DNA of 64,000 nt from Brassica napus (lineage: Eukaryota; Streptophyta; Magnoliopsida; Brassicales; Brassicaceae): assembly GCF_020379485.1 (NCBI RefSeq), contig NC_063452.1, positions 10,085,065 to 10,149,064 on the forward strand. Direction: 5' to 3'. Position 1 is the first letter of the stretch, and each line of letters starts with the position of its first letter. The notes below the pieces were generated by a model. The model searched no databases and was not told the origin of the DNA. It worked only from the letters and a program-made list of their open reading frames with translations. Position numbers and translations under genes: made by a program. Below are positions 46,089 to 57,730 of this stretch, in pieces.

Positions 46089-47055
46089 AGGTTTAAAATC
46101 TTTAAAAAAAAAAGATAACTCTATGTCAATAGGACATGTTGTTGTTCCAAAATATTTCAATGCCGTATTTGTTGTTTTTGACTTCCAAAATAGTTGATAT
46201 TTATTACGTTTATTTATGGTGTTAATCATGCCCATAAGATGGCAAACAGTATGTCTATCTAAAGGTTCACCTAAAACTTACAAGTTTGAGTTTTATCGGA
46301 GATGAACTGCATTTCTCCACAAGGCATGTCGAATAAGGAGAGCTCGGTCCAAGTGTTCGGCCCACTAAGCTTGGCTAAGTTGATCACTCAGGTTTTAATC
46401 CGATAAACTACTGGAAATGCACAATAAAGTATGCAATAATAATATGGTTCGAATCCACAAAGACCAGATAAACACTTCAATTCTCAGTTCGAATCAAGTT
46501 AGAAGATACAGAGATTTGTTCGTAGAGAAGCTAAATAATGAAATGAATAAAGAGTAATGTATACTATAAGAGAAAAGCCTAGGCATCAGTTCATCAAACC
46601 ATACACCTATCAAAATAGTGTATCCAAGGTCAAGGAACCCACAAGGACATGTTCCAAGGCTATGACACCAATATAAAGAGTGTTTAAGTCAAAAAATCCT
46701 CAAAGACACAATGGATCCAGGAGATACACTCAGACTGGAACCAAAAGTAGCCATCATTCAACAAAGCTCCAATCTATGATGCAGGGGGACGTGATTTTGG
46801 TTGATGTTCCCGTACCGGAAACGTCCTGGGGACAGAAACACCATCGAAACGTTACTGGACATCTTGAGGATGCGATGCATGCGATAATTGATCTAAGGAT
46901 GTTTTGAAATGGATTTTCTTCAAATTATAGTATTTTAATCTAATTCACTGACCTTTTATTCAAAATAAAATTTGAAAGAAATAAAATTTTAACATAGATG
47001 CGAACAACATGTCCTATTGACATAGAATTAATTAGAGTTGTTAGAGTTTTAAACC
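46089..47055. mobile_element. ~970-bp TIR element with retrotransposon-like interior
   Basis: The left end GGTTTAAAATCT...AACTCTATGTCAATAGGACATGTTGTT (46089-46145) is inverted at the right (about 46998-47055). Between the arms lies sequence unlike the arms, with the texture of retrotransposon leader DNA (for example AGCCTAGGCATCAGTTCATC near 46577) and mixed composition. No transposase. A target duplication was not resolved. Confidence 0.55.
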
Positions 47056-47461
47056 ATTTACCAGATAAACTAAATTTTGATAATAACTTTATAATGATTG
47101 TTTTTATTATTATTATTTAAAATATTATTCTAAAGTGATTTTTATGTTAAGATTTGTTTTGTGATTCTTTTATTTTGTCAATCTATAAATATTTTACATA
47201 TCTGTTAATTTTTAATTTTGCCATTTTCCATCCCCATTTTCATATCCATTTCAGTCCCCATGTTCGTCTCGGTGCGGCATATAACATCACTCATTGATCA
47301 TCAATTATCATTTTTGTATTTTGCTGTTTAGGTGAAATATGTTGATAAAAACAACGTAAATGAAAAATAAATTAAATGAATATTTCAAACGGAAGAAACA
47401 TACAATATCTTTTGAATTGTTGGGTCATATCGTATTAAAATGTCTACATGAGCAAATAACT
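47056..47461. other. AT-rich spacer and PBL 3' flank
   Basis: No gene or RNA gene seen. Confidence 0.4.
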
Positions 47462-49005
47462 TTATCTAGGACTTGAATCCCACTGAACTGCATCATGATA
47501 TATCTCTGATGGATTTTGTTGTAAATGGCTAGAATCAGCGTTGGAAAAATCGGAAGATGCACCGAGGAAGCTGAGGGCTGTAACAACGTCGCTGATTAGT
47601 GGTCTAACCATAGGTTCTTCATTCAGGCACATTGCCGCTACAGCTACAGCTTGGTTTAAACTCTTTTCTGGAAATTCGCCTCGAAGCAATGGATCAGCTA
47701 GCTGTGGGAATCTAGTTGGGTCTCTGAAAATTGGTTGCGCCTAAGCAAAAGTTGTACATTTTGATTAGTGTATGTATATATACATTAGTGATCCATCAGT
47801 GAAATCATATATATGCTAACAGAAACTCACCCAAGTAACCAAATTTATTTCATGACTAGGTCTCATAATTGTGTCGATAACTCGTCTTCCAGTTATCAGT
47901 TCCAACAGCACAACTCCAAAACTATAGACATCTGATTTAACCGTAAGATGGCCGGTTCTCTGATACTCAGGAGCACAGTAACCGTAAGTTCCCATAACTC
48001 GGGAAGACACATGTAGTGTGTCTCCAATAGGACCAAGCTTTGCTAAACCAAAATCGGACAGTTTTGTGTCGAAATCTTGGTCAAGCAATAGATTTGATGA
48101 TTTAAAGTCTCGATAAATCACCGGAGGATTGGCTTTGTCATGGAGATACTCAAGTCCTTTTGCTGCTCCCAAAGCGATCTTAATACGTGAGTTCCAGTCT
48201 AGTGGTTTCTGATCCGGTTCAAGATCTGTTTTTAATCACATCATCAAACCGGTTGGTTATCTTTTTTTAAAAAAAACATAACACGATTATCTTTGCTTTA
48301 ACCATTTAAATAGAGTGGGGATGATGATCTACCGAGGAGATGGTCTTCGACGGATCCAAGAGGCATATATTCGTAAACAAGAAGTCTTTGGTCTCCATCA
48401 GCGCAGTAGCCAATTAGGTTCACAAGATTCGAATGGTGAAGAAGACTAAGCATCAACACCTCGACCAAGAACTCTTTTTGTCCTTGTAGTCCATTCCTAT
48501 CAAGCTGTTTCACTGCCACGACCTGATCACAAACCCAAAAAAATAAGAAAGAAATTAGTTCGACTTTTCATTTTGTACGAGAGAATCAAATACTGTTCGA
48601 CATAGATATATTAGGATTTGACCTGTCCTGTCTTGTCGAGCTTTCCTTTATAGACCCGCCCGAAGCCGCCTTCGCCAATGAGGTTCTCTAGCCTGAAATT
48701 ATTTGTCGCGGTGGCTAACTCACGGAATGAGAAACCCTGAGCCTCGATGTTGTTCGATTGCGAGGGTGCATTATTGGCCCCTACTTCTCTTGTTCTCTCT
48801 CTCTGATTATCTACAAGACATAAGATATAGCGGAAATTTTGTTTTATTTTTAGTTTCAAAAAGATCTAAAAAGAGTCAGCCACGACGTTTCCAACGAAGA
48901 TATGAGCGAGAGCTTACTAGGTGAGCCTGTTTGCCTATACGGAGCAGGCATGGAAGAACCTTCATTTTCCAAATTTTTTGAAGAGAAACACGAGAAACAA
49001 CTCAT
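47462..49005 (-). CDS. Receptor-like cytoplasmic kinase VII (PBL24/25-like)
   Basis: Ser/Thr kinase of the PBS1-like family that relays signals from receptor kinases at the plasma membrane. Exons: 49005-48918, 48810-48623, 48522-48333, 48225-47831, 47740-47462, joined in frame, giving 379 residues. The N-terminus [18 protein letters not shown] has Cys residues at 3 and 6 suited to palmitoylation; there is no Gly2 for myristoylation. Kinase motifs are complete: [11 protein letters not shown] (Gly loop), VAVKQL (Lys), [13 protein letters not shown] (catalytic Asp in the YRD form typical of this subfamily), SDFGLAKLG (DFG) and [10 protein letters not shown] (P+1 loop). An active enzyme is expected. 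Order beside RopGEF and L13a supports PBL24 (At4g13190) or PBL25 (At3g24790); I cannot choose. Confidence 0.9.
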
Positions 49006-49904
49006 TTTCTCTTAGAGTATATATATTGTTCTTCGTCTAAAACGTCTTTGCAACACCTCTTCTACGTACTTTCAATGACCTTCGATTGGTTTTATATCAA
49101 GTACCTACCAACAGTCCTTAATAAACAGAAGTATTTTAGTTTCCTGTTTATGCAGAATTTAATATAGGATACAAGTTACAACAGAAACACAAAAGAGGTT
49201 TTGAAACGACGCAATACAGAGAAAGACAACCTCAAGATTAAACTAATTGTACAGAAATGCCGGCTACCATTTGCCATTAATAAACATGTATATATATATA
49301 TATAACCAGTTTGACAAATAATAGAAAATGAGTTATTTTTTTTTACAAATTATGTTGATCTGGTACAGAACACCAAGTTTGTTTTTAGGACCTTTCCAAC
49401 TTTCATACCTACTTTTTTTCTTGTGATTATGAGGTGGCTTATATTTATTTATTTTACATAAAAATGTCATTATATTGCTCAAACACGAAGTAGTACAGGA
49501 AGTAGTAACAAATAAAAAGAGATCCCTATGAAATGATTTTTCAGTTATGAGTAAAGAATCGATAGTTGCATTCTGAGTCCGAGAAATGTAGATAAGCTTG
49601 AAGGATTAAAATTTTCTTTGTAGTGTTGCTAGCTCCTTCAACTCAGTAGAGAAGCTTGGCCATGCATGAAGTTCGCTAGCTAATCACTGCAATTCCATCC
49701 TTACAGTTCGTTCCAAAAGTCTGACGGGTTGGGTGTTGTTCATGCCCTAACATTCTTAGATTTGTTGTACCCATAAGTTGGGCGTGTCCACACTCGCCTT
49801 TCCAATCCCATCACACCATTGTATTGCGATGTAGACATTCAAAAACCATCTACCAAATATATATTACGCAAGCATAATGCTTGCTAATCAATCATATCTT
49901 AGTG
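49006..49904. other. PBL upstream region
   Basis: Probable 5'UTR and promoter of the kinase gene, followed by AT-rich spacer up to the copia insertion. No gene seen. Confidence 0.4.
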
Positions 49905-49909
49905 CATTT

Positions 49910-50338
49910 TGTTGAGTTGAAGCAATAAAGAGCAAGAGGAACAAGAGAATCAGGTTGAATCAGACTAGGCTGGACTTGAGAATCAGTCTGGACTTGAGAA
50001 TCATCAGACTAGGCTGGACTTGAGAATCAGACTAGGCTGGCTGGACTTGAGAATCAGACTAGGCTGGACTTGAGAATCAGTTTGAATCACATGTGAGGTT
50101 TGAGGAGCTGTCACTTTCACTCATGATGTGTGTACACCTACCAGCCTTAACTTCTATCTCATTGTTTCTCTTTAAATATTATTGTACCATGAACCATTTT
50201 GCATTATGCAATAAACTTATTCTACTTGCCTCTCTCTCATGTCTCAGATTTACTTTCTCTCTCTCTCTCTCTCTCTTTTGTTCTTGCTGTTCTTGAGCAT
50301 TCTCCAACATAATCTCCTCTTAAATTCTTAAACTCACA
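49910..50338 (+). repeat. Copia 5' LTR
   Basis: 429 bp, with tandem GACTAGGCTGGACTTGAGAATCA-type units in the first third and a CT microsatellite near 50254-50275. Confidence 0.93.
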
Positions 50339-50482
50339 TGGTATCAGAGCCTTTCAGCTCTTGAGACCTAAATCTTTCTATTCTCTTATCATTTTTCCGC
50401 AAATCTACATCTATTTCACTCTGATTTTTCATTTCCTCACCAAGAAACATCTCTTTACCCACTGGATAATAGCAATCCGAAA

Positions 50483-51998
50483 TGGATAATGGGAATGGGA
50501 ATGTGAAGGTGGTGATACCAGTTGCTCTTAAAGGAGTTAACTATCTCTCTTGTGGTCAAGGCTTGTCAAGACAGCCTTAGGAGGAAGAGGTCTTTGGGCT
50601 CATGTAGCTGAAAGCAAGCCCTCAAAACAAACTAGCCTAGGAAAGGATGGTAGAGAAGTGGTGGTGGCTGATGATGGCAAATGGGATCAGGAGGATCTCA
50701 TGGTGTTGTCTATCATTCAAGACAGCCTTGAGACACCAATCTTGGAAGCTTACTCCTATTGTGAAACTTCCAAAGAGCTGTGGGAAACTCTACAGAAGGT
50801 TTATGGTAACATCTCCAACCTTAGTAGAGTATTTGAAGTGAAGAAAGCAATCAGCACTCTCCACCAAGAAGACTCGGATTTTACCCAACATTTTGGGAAA
50901 TTTAGAGCCTTATGGGCTGAGTTAGAGATGTTGAGACCAGCTACTGTTGAAGCAAGTGTCTTAAATGACAGAAGAGAGCAAGACAAGGTCTTTGCCTTAC
51001 TCCTCACACTGCATCCAAGCTACAATGATCTGATTAAGCACATACTTAGGGCTGAGAAGTTACCTACTCTTGAGGAGGTGTGTGCTCAGATTCAAAAGGA
51101 GCAAGGATCAGTGAGTTTCTTTGGAGGAAAGAGCGAGCTTGTCCTTGGAAACCAAGCTGAAGGTATTGCAAACAAAGGATCTTACAATGCTGAAGACAAG
51201 AAGATATGGATATGTGACCATTGCAAGAAGAAGGGCCATGGAAAGGACAAGTACTGGATCCTTCACCCTCATCTCAAGCCACAGAAGTTTAGGACACCTC
51301 AACCTGATGCAAGAGCCCACTTCTCTAGTGGAATGGGAGAGCCATCTGGTTCAGGGTCCACGCATTCCTTTAACCATCCAAATGCGGCTAGTGAAGGGAA
51401 GGTCTCAGCCTCCAGGAACTACAATACATTGATCTCTGCTTATGATGACACCATCAAGAGGTCTGACCTTGATGCTCTCATCAAAGCCCTCAAGGAAAAC
51501 TCTGGTAACACCCTTGGTACCTCTTTAAATGCTTGTGTTGATGGTATCTCTCTAAATGCTTCAGATTGCTCAAAATTGTCTAAACCTCTTGTGATAGATT
51601 CTGGTGCTAGTCACCATATGATTAGTGATCTAGGACTGATTAGTAACATTGTCCCAGCATTTGGTAATATAATGGTAGGAAATGGTGACAAAGTTCCCAT
51701 TAAGGGAGTAGGTGATCTTAAGTTATTTAGCAAGGATTCTAAAGCCTTTTATATGCCTAACTTCACCTCAAACTTGCTATTTGTTAAAAGAGCCACAAAT
51801 GACTTGAATTGCAATGTCACTTTCACTCCTAATGAGGTTTATTTTCAGGATATTGAGACTAGTAGGTTGCTTGGCAAAGGTGTGACAAAGGGCGACTTAT
51901 ACTTGCTTAAAGACACCAAGCTGGCTACTGATTTATCTATTGCTTTAAACTCTGTTACTAATTTCCCTAAAGATGTATTGTGGCATGCTAGATTATGA
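50483..51998 (+). pseudogene. Copia gag and protease region, broken
   Basis: The natural start lies at 50483 (MDNGNGNVKVVIPVALKGVN). A frame change at about 50548 cuts off the first ~22 codons from the main frame (50550-51998). That frame contains the gag capsid-like domain (LWETLQKVYGNISNLSRVFE), a CCHC zinc knuckle that looks altered (CDHCKKKGHGKDKY, where the last Cys position is not Cys), and the protease active site VIDSGASHHM. It ends at a TGA in the pre-integrase LWHARL motif. Confidence 0.85.
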
Positions 51999-52016
51999 CA
52001 TCCTCATTCTAGAGCC

Positions 52017-53186
52017 TTGAACATCATGTTGCCTAGTATCTTGTTTAAATCTGATTGTGAAGCTTGTATCCTAGGAAAGCATTGCAAAACAGTCTTAACT
52101 AAATCGATTACCATCTATGAAAACTGCTTTGATTTGATTCATTCTGATGTGTGGACAGCTCCTTGTGCTTCTAGAGAACACCATAAGTATTTTATGACCT
52201 TTATTGATGAAAAATCAAAGTATACTTGGATCACATTGCTTCAGTCTAAAGATAGGGTGTTAGAAGCTTTTATAAACTTTCAAAACCATGTTACTAACCA
52301 TTACAATGCCAAGATAAAGATTTTTAGATCAGATAATGGAGGAGAATACACAAGCCATGCTTTCAAACAACACTTAGCCAAACATGGGGTGATTCACCAA
52401 ACTAGCTGCCCATACACACTACAACAAAATGGTGTAGCTGAGAGGAAGAATCGCCACCTTATGGAGGTTGCAAGGAGCATGATGTTCCATACCAATGTGC
52501 CAAAGAGGTTTTGGGGAGATGCTGTTATGACAGCCTGCTATCTAATCAACAAAATCTCAACCAAAGTTCTTCAAGACCAGTCTCCACATGAGGTATTGAA
52601 CAAACAAAGACCATCTATTGATCACCTTAGGGTATTTGGTTTCCTGTGTTTTGTCTTAGTTCCAGGAGAACAAAGAAACAAGCTAGAGCCAAGGAGTACT
52701 AGAGCCATGTTCATTGGTTATTCACCAAACCAAAAGGGATACAAGTGTTACTCACCAGAAACGAAGAGGGTTCTTATCTCTAGGGATGTGAAGTTTGTTG
52801 AGTGTAAAGGCTATCATGATGAGAAGAGTTGGGAGGAGGTCAATAACTTGTCTCAATCTGCATCAGATAGGGTGGCCAACTTGAGAAGAGTTATGGAAAG
52901 CCTTGGCATAAGCATACCAGTGGAGAGTAGTGTGGTTGCTCCTGATTCAAGTCAAGGACATCCACCACCAGACCATGGAGATTTGAGTGAGGATTCGGGA
53001 GATAAGGCAGCTGAAGCTCCTCTTCTTCATCCTGAGGGGGGGGGGGGAATCAAACTGAACATCAACAACAACAAGAAGGTCCAAGTTCAATATCTCATGA
53101 TCAAGAGGAGCAGCAAGAAGGTTCAGTGGTTCAAGATGATGAGGAAGCACCAACAGAATCAGAAGCTACTCAAGTCCAACCATTAA
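52017..53186 (+). pseudogene. Copia integrase region, broken
   Basis: Includes the zinc-binding C-x-x-C part (CEACILGKHC) and the catalytic core: HSDVWTAPC, then IFRSDNGGEY, and the Glu in NGVAERKNRHLMEVA, so D, D and E are present. A run of 12 G at 53036-53047 changes the frame afterwards. Confidence 0.85.
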
Positions 53187-53223
53187 GGAGAAGCACTAAA
53201 ATCCGCTATCCACCATCTAACTC

Positions 53224-54240
53224 TTGTTGCAACACAATGGTGTACTTCAATGCAGAGGCAGAGTAGCTCACCCTATACAAGAAGTGTGCTCATTGGCTCA
53301 TTACCCTCAAGACCATCAAGCTTTCATTGGAGAATTTGATCAGGTTTATATCCCCAAGAATTATGAAGAAGCTATGGAGCTAGAAGGATGGAAAGACTCA
53401 GTGGGAGATGAGATCAATGCCATGATCAGAAATGAGACTTGGTATGAAACTAAGCTTCCCAAAGGCAAGAAGGCAGTCACAAGCCGTCTGATCTTCACCA
53501 TCAAGTACTTGGCCAATGGGAAACCAGAAAGAAAGAAGACTAGACTTGTTGCAAGAGGCTACACACAAGTGTATGGAGAGGACTACTTGGATACGTTTGC
53601 ACCAGTAGCCAAACTCCACACTATAAGGATTGTACTCTCCTTAGCAGTAAACTTGGAATGAGATCTATGGCAAATGGATGTCAAGAATGCATTCCTACAA
53701 GGAGAACTAGAGGATGAAGTCTACATGAAGCCTCCTCCTGGTCTAGAACATCTTGTCAAGCCTGGAAATGTTCTTAGGCTTAAGAAAGCAATATATGGGC
53801 TAAAGCAGTCTCCAAGGGCTTGGTACCACAAGCTTAGCACAACTCTTAATGGGAGGGGCTTTGTGAAGGCTGAAGCTGATCATACACTCTTCACACTATC
53901 TAGCCATCAAGGAATTGTAGTGATCATAGTGTATGTGGATGATATCATCATCACATGCAGTAACAAGGAAGGTATCTCTCTCACTAAGGCTTTTCTTAAA
54001 TCATCTTTTGATATCAAAGACTTGGGTGAGTTAAAGTACTTCCTTGGGATTGAGATATGCTGATCTAAAGAGGGACTGTTTCAATCTCAAAGCAAGTACA
54101 CACTTGATTTGTTGAGTGAGGCAGGTACCTTAGGAGGAAAACCAGCCAAGACTCCACTAGAAGATGGGTACAAAGTGTTGCGTGAGGGGGAAATTGAGGA
54201 TAAACTGTATGATGATGTCAAGCACTATAGGAGAATGGTT
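53224..54240 (+). pseudogene. Copia reverse transcriptase, broken
   Basis: Carries RT motifs [44 protein letters not shown] and the catalytic IVYVDDIIIT. In-frame stops occur at about 53659-53661 and 54061-54063. A deletion and frame change near 54240-54250 removes the segment joining RT to RNase H. Confidence 0.88.
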
Positions 54241-54249
54241 GGAACATGG

Positions 54250-54800
54250 TGGAGAGGATCTTGAGATACCTAAGAGAAGCACCAGGCCAAGGAGTGTGGT
54301 TGGGATGCAACAAGAGTACAGAGATTGTAGGCTAGTGTGATGCTGATTGGGCAGGTGATAGAGTGGATAGGAGGTCCACAACAGGCTACTGCACCTTCAT
54401 TGGAGGCAATTTAGTTACTTGGAAGAGCAAGAAGCAGAAGATTGTGTCATGCTCAAGTGCTGAGGCTGAGTATAGAGCAATGAGAAAGCTAACCAGTGAG
54501 CTTATTTGGATCAAGAACCTGATGGTAGACTTGGGCATTGAGACCACCACACCAATCACCATGCACTGCGATAACCAAGAAGCCATTCATATAGCTTCCA
54601 ACAGTGTGTTCCATGGGAGGACTAAGCATATAGAGGTGGATTGCCATAAGGTTAGGCAAACCGTGGAGCAGAAGATCATTCTACCATGCTACACTAGAAG
54701 TGAAGATCAGTTGGCTGACATCTTCACAAAGGCTGCAAGCTCTAAGGTCTGTGAGTTCATTCATTCAAAGCTTGGACTCATAGAACTCCCATCTCACTGA
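54250..54800 (+). pseudogene. Copia RNase H, broken
   Basis: Reads ILRYLREAPGQGVWLG, a stop (54333-54335), then CDADWAGD, RRSTTGYCTFIGGNLVTWKS, CSSAEAEYRAM, CDNQEAIHIASNSVFHGRTK and the terminal ADIFTKA motif, ending at 54800. The acidic catalytic residues are present but the frame is interrupted. Confidence 0.87.
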
Positions 54801-54941
54801 TCCTCTTAGCCATGAGGTGTTCTACTCTTTTTACTTGGCTTGGTTTTTATCCCATGTGGTTTTTCCAAGTTAAGGTTTTAATGAGGGAATGCTTCATGGT
54901 TTCCAAGCTTGACCAGTCCCTAAGGTAAGCTTGAGGGGGTG

Positions 54942-55360
54942 TGTTGAGATGAAGCAATAAATAGCAAGAGGAACAAGAGAATCAGGTTGAATCAGACTAG
55001 GATGGACTTCAGAATCAGACTAGGCTGGACTTAAGAATCATCAGACTAGGCTGGACTTGAGAATCAGACTAGGCTGGCTGGACTTGAGAATCAGACTAGG
55101 CTAGACTTGAAAATCAGTTTGAATCACATGTGAGATTTGAGGAGCTGTCACTTTCACTCATGATGTGTGTGCACCTACCAACCTTAACTTCTATCTCATT
55201 GTTTCTCTTTAAATATTATTGTATGAACCATTTTGCATTATGCAACAAACTTATTCTACTTGCCTCTCTCTCATATCTCAGATTTACTTTCTCTCTCTCT
55301 TGTTCTTGCTGTTCTTGAGCATTCTCCAACATAATCTCCTCTTAAATTCTTAAACTCACA
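54942..55360 (+). repeat. Copia 3' LTR
   Basis: 419 bp; shorter than the 5' LTR chiefly through loss of CT units and small indels. Confidence 0.93.
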
Positions 55361-55365
55361 CATTT

Positions 55366-55731
55366 GCCTCTGCAATTATACTTACCCTAAAATTAGATTA
55401 GTCAAAAACTATATGCTTCCAAGTTCCCGTAACACTGGATTACATTTGCATATCTAGTTAGAGAGGAACAATGGCATAGTAACTAAATGTTTCACTTTTC
55501 ATGTTTTAACGAAAAGTACCTGTGATGTACTTCGTGTGTTGCATAACAGTGTTATCAGAGATCTCAGAAAGTTTATGACAATGTTTACATTCTTTGTCAG
55601 GTTTCCTAATTGCATACATAAACATGTTGACAATAGATTAAGTTTGTTACAAATCTAAAATGAAGATGATGAAACTATTACAACAACGTCACATCTTTTT
55701 TTAACTGGTTAACTAACCCGTCTTAAACTAG
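55366..55731. other. Spacer and trihelix 3' flank
   Basis: No gene seen; it should include the 3'UTR of the trihelix gene on the minus strand. Confidence 0.4.
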
Positions 55732-56586
55732 CTAGAAAGAACCTAAGGCAGCACTGAGAGACCGAAGAAGCTGAGCTTGAGAACTCTGAATCAATTTCAC
55801 CCGTTTGATCTCCATCTCCTTACGCAGCTTCACTGTCTCTTCAGCAAACTCCATCTTTTTCTTCTCCATAACCATTACTCTCTCAGCAAAAGACCTAATC
55901 TCAGAAGCTACAGCTCTGGCTCCTTTCCTCCTCCTCCTCCTCTCCTCACCATCTTTCCTCTTCGTCTTGGATCTCTCCTTTTGTCCCCATTGCAACAAAC
56001 CTCCAGCAACTCCAGTTCCAGGTCTCCTCACTATGTAATTGATACTCCTCGATTTGCTCTGTCTCTCATCCTCTTTGTCGTCTTCTTCGTAGTGACTACT
56101 CGACGGAGGCAGGCGTGTGAGAGGACGAGCTGAGATTGGAGCTGGATTGTTACTGTTATCTAACTCCTCCATTTGAGAATAGAAAGGCCATATCGAGATC
56201 GGTCCCATGCTCTGCCTCTCCGCTCGGAATCTTTTCCGCAGCTTCTCCATCTTGTGCCGACACTGCGTTGCTGACCGGTCGACGTCGGAGGAGCGAGCGG
56301 AGACGGCCACGGCGATCTCTTCCCAGTGACTTGATTTCAGGGGGCCGCGACCAAGGGCGTAACATTTATCCTTGTGGGATTCGATTAGGAGGAGAGTCTC
56401 GTCTTGAGTCCATAGCACCGGTTGGGTTTTTCTGGCCACGGCGGAGGAGGTCGATGCGGCTAAGGCCACGAGGGTGTTTTGCGATTGAGAGAAGGTAGAG
56501 TGTCGTGGATTTTTCTGCCGCGAAGTAGCGGCCAAACTAGGGCTTGAATCGGACGGAGGAGACAATGTCGGCGAAGGCGTCGCCAT
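55732..56586 (-). CDS. Trihelix (MYB/SANT-like) transcription factor, SIP1-clade type
   Basis: Intronless, 284 residues, starting MATPSPTLSPPSDSSPSLAA. The trihelix DNA-binding domain (about residues 57-125) has VLWTQDETLLLIESHKDKCY, the second helix SSHWEEIAVAVSARS and the third helix ATQCRHKMEKLRKRFRAE; an aromatic FYSQMEEL follows. A basic patch (TKRKDGEERRRRRKG, about 208-222) is a probable nuclear signal. The C-terminal helix (VMVMEKKKMEFAEETVKLRK) forms the coiled coil of this clade. Similar Arabidopsis proteins include At3g24490 and the ASIL repressors (from memory). At3g24490 is near the chromosome-3 versions of the RopGEF, PBL and L13a genes, which is suggestive. Targets unknown. The reverse-strand open frames here are shadows. 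Confidence 0.87.
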   Translation of the reverse strand: MATPSPTLSPPSDSSPSLAATSRQKNPRHSTFSQSQNTLVALAASTSSAVARKTQPVLWTQDETLLLIESHKDKCYALGRGPLKSSHWEEIAVAVSARSSDVDRSATQCRHKMEKLRKRFRAERQSMGPISIWPFYSQMEELDNSNNPAPISARPLTRLPPSSSHYEEDDKEDERQSKSRSINYIVRRPGTGVAGGLLQWGQKERSKTKRKDGEERRRRRKGARAVASEIRSFAERVMVMEKKKMEFAEETVKLRKEMEIKRVKLIQSSQAQLLRSLSAALGSF

Positions 56587-57458
56587 GGTATTTTAAGTGT
56601 AATGGAAGAAGAAGACACAACAATGTCTTCAGGCTTTTGTAAGTTTTTTTTAGCTCAAAGCTCAGATCACTGGGCTTTTGTCTCCACGTTGACTTTTGTA
56701 TTTTGGGCCTAGTAATTGTGTTTCTGTCTTTGCGTTGACATTTCTTATCTATTGCCATTTAAAACCCTAAATTAGAGCATGTTCCGTGGTGTTTACTGAA
56801 ATAACCAACAAAACACACCATCCATCGTCTTCAAAGCTCAAAATGGAAAGAAGAAAAAACTCAGATTCCATTCCTACTGATCTCAGAGATACTCTCAAGA
56901 TTGCCTCCCAAGTCAATCGGCATGTATTCTCGCATGTCAAAGCTGTATCCCTAATACACTGCTGGGACAAGGATTGATGGGCCGATTTTGGGCTGGATCG
57001 ATAATGGATCAGGTTGGATTGTTTGGATCGGACTCTGATAGCATGTTAAGCAACTGGTTATAAGTTGATTTGTCAATCTATCTTATATATTGTTTAGAAT
57101 CTTTTTCGACTTTTGATGTGAGATATTTGTCCCTAATAATAGTTGACGTTTGTAATCAAAATCTTTATTTTCGAAAGATCGTTTTTATAAAATTTCATTG
57201 TTTTTAAATAAAGGTGTAAACATAAGGCAAGAATGAAAACCTTAACCTAGCCTAGCCTCCACGAATCAGAAGAAGTAGGCAGAAGTGGTAAGGATTTGGC
57301 ATAAGCTTTTGCCAAACCGATGAGAAATGAGAAGGCACACACATGCCGAGCCATTCACTATCTTCATTTCCACAAAGTTGACATCTTGATAAGTGCTGTT
57401 AGCTGTGCATTTGCACCAAGTCCTACTTTTCTTGTAAGTTTCTTTTTTTGTAATTTAG
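56587..57458. other. Trihelix upstream region and spacer
   Basis: 56587-56780 carries GGGCTTTTG/TTGGGCC motifs (56673, 56703) and AAACCCTAA at 56761, so it is likely the promoter. A short plus-strand open frame at 56786-56977 has no recognisable homology. No RNA gene was seen. Confidence 0.4.
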
Positions 57459-57483
57459 TGTTCTAATTTTTTTTTAATTTTAA

Positions 57484-57715
57484 CCAGGACGAGTTAGTCT
57501 GGTGGTGTACGGCTTGCGGCTGCAAGTACGGCCTCCGGATTCGATTCGCACTGGCCACCAGAGAATTTACATGCGGATTTGCTCTGGCGCCCAAGACCGA
57601 AGACCGTTGCCTGGCCATGACCCACCCTCGGGTGTGCGTCCGCGCCGCTAAGGGTTCGGTCTCTAGCCTGGACCACCACGGTGGAGCCAGGACATTCGGA
57701 TATCAAAAAAAAAAA
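57484..57715 (+). mobile_element. tRNA-derived SINE
   Basis: The 5' head carries a pol III A box (TTAGTCTGGTGG, about 57494) and B box (GGATTCGATTC, about 57537) at tRNA-like spacing. A ~170-bp GC-rich body with CCGAAGACCGTTG and GCCTGGACCACCACGG follows, ending in A11. TGTTCTAATTTTT (from 57459) and TGTTCTAAATTTTT (from 57716) are imperfect flanking repeats consistent with a target duplication. Pol III promoter plus A tail identify the class; the family name is not certain. Confidence 0.8.
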
Positions 57716-57730
57716 TGTTCTAAATTTTTG

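Larger units (their letters stand above)
49910..55360 (+). mobile_element. Ty1/copia LTR retrotransposon, inactivated
   Basis: LTRs at 49910-50338 and 54942-55360 begin TGTTGAG and end CTCACA. The primer site TGGTATCAGAGC (50339-50350) follows the left LTR directly, and a purine tract (TTGAGGGGGTG) precedes the right LTR. CATTT at 49905-49909 and 55361-55365 is a perfect 5-bp target duplication. Internal order is gag, protease, integrase, reverse transcriptase, RNase H, as in copia. By eye the LTRs differ by about a dozen substitutions over ~420 aligned bases plus microsatellite length changes, so the insertion is fairly young. Coding is broken many times (listed separately). Confidence 0.93.

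Noticed and set aside
55777..56498. Plus-strand open frames opposite the trihelix gene
   Set aside because: Shadows of an intact intronless gene on the minus strand.
56786..56977. 63-codon plus-strand open frame upstream of the trihelix gene
   Set aside because: No start context, domain or splice structure that I can support.
57030..57060. GACTCTGATAGCATGTTAA as a reverse-strand tRNA-Met primer site
   Set aside because: Two mismatches to the usual site and no LTR-like repeats on either side.
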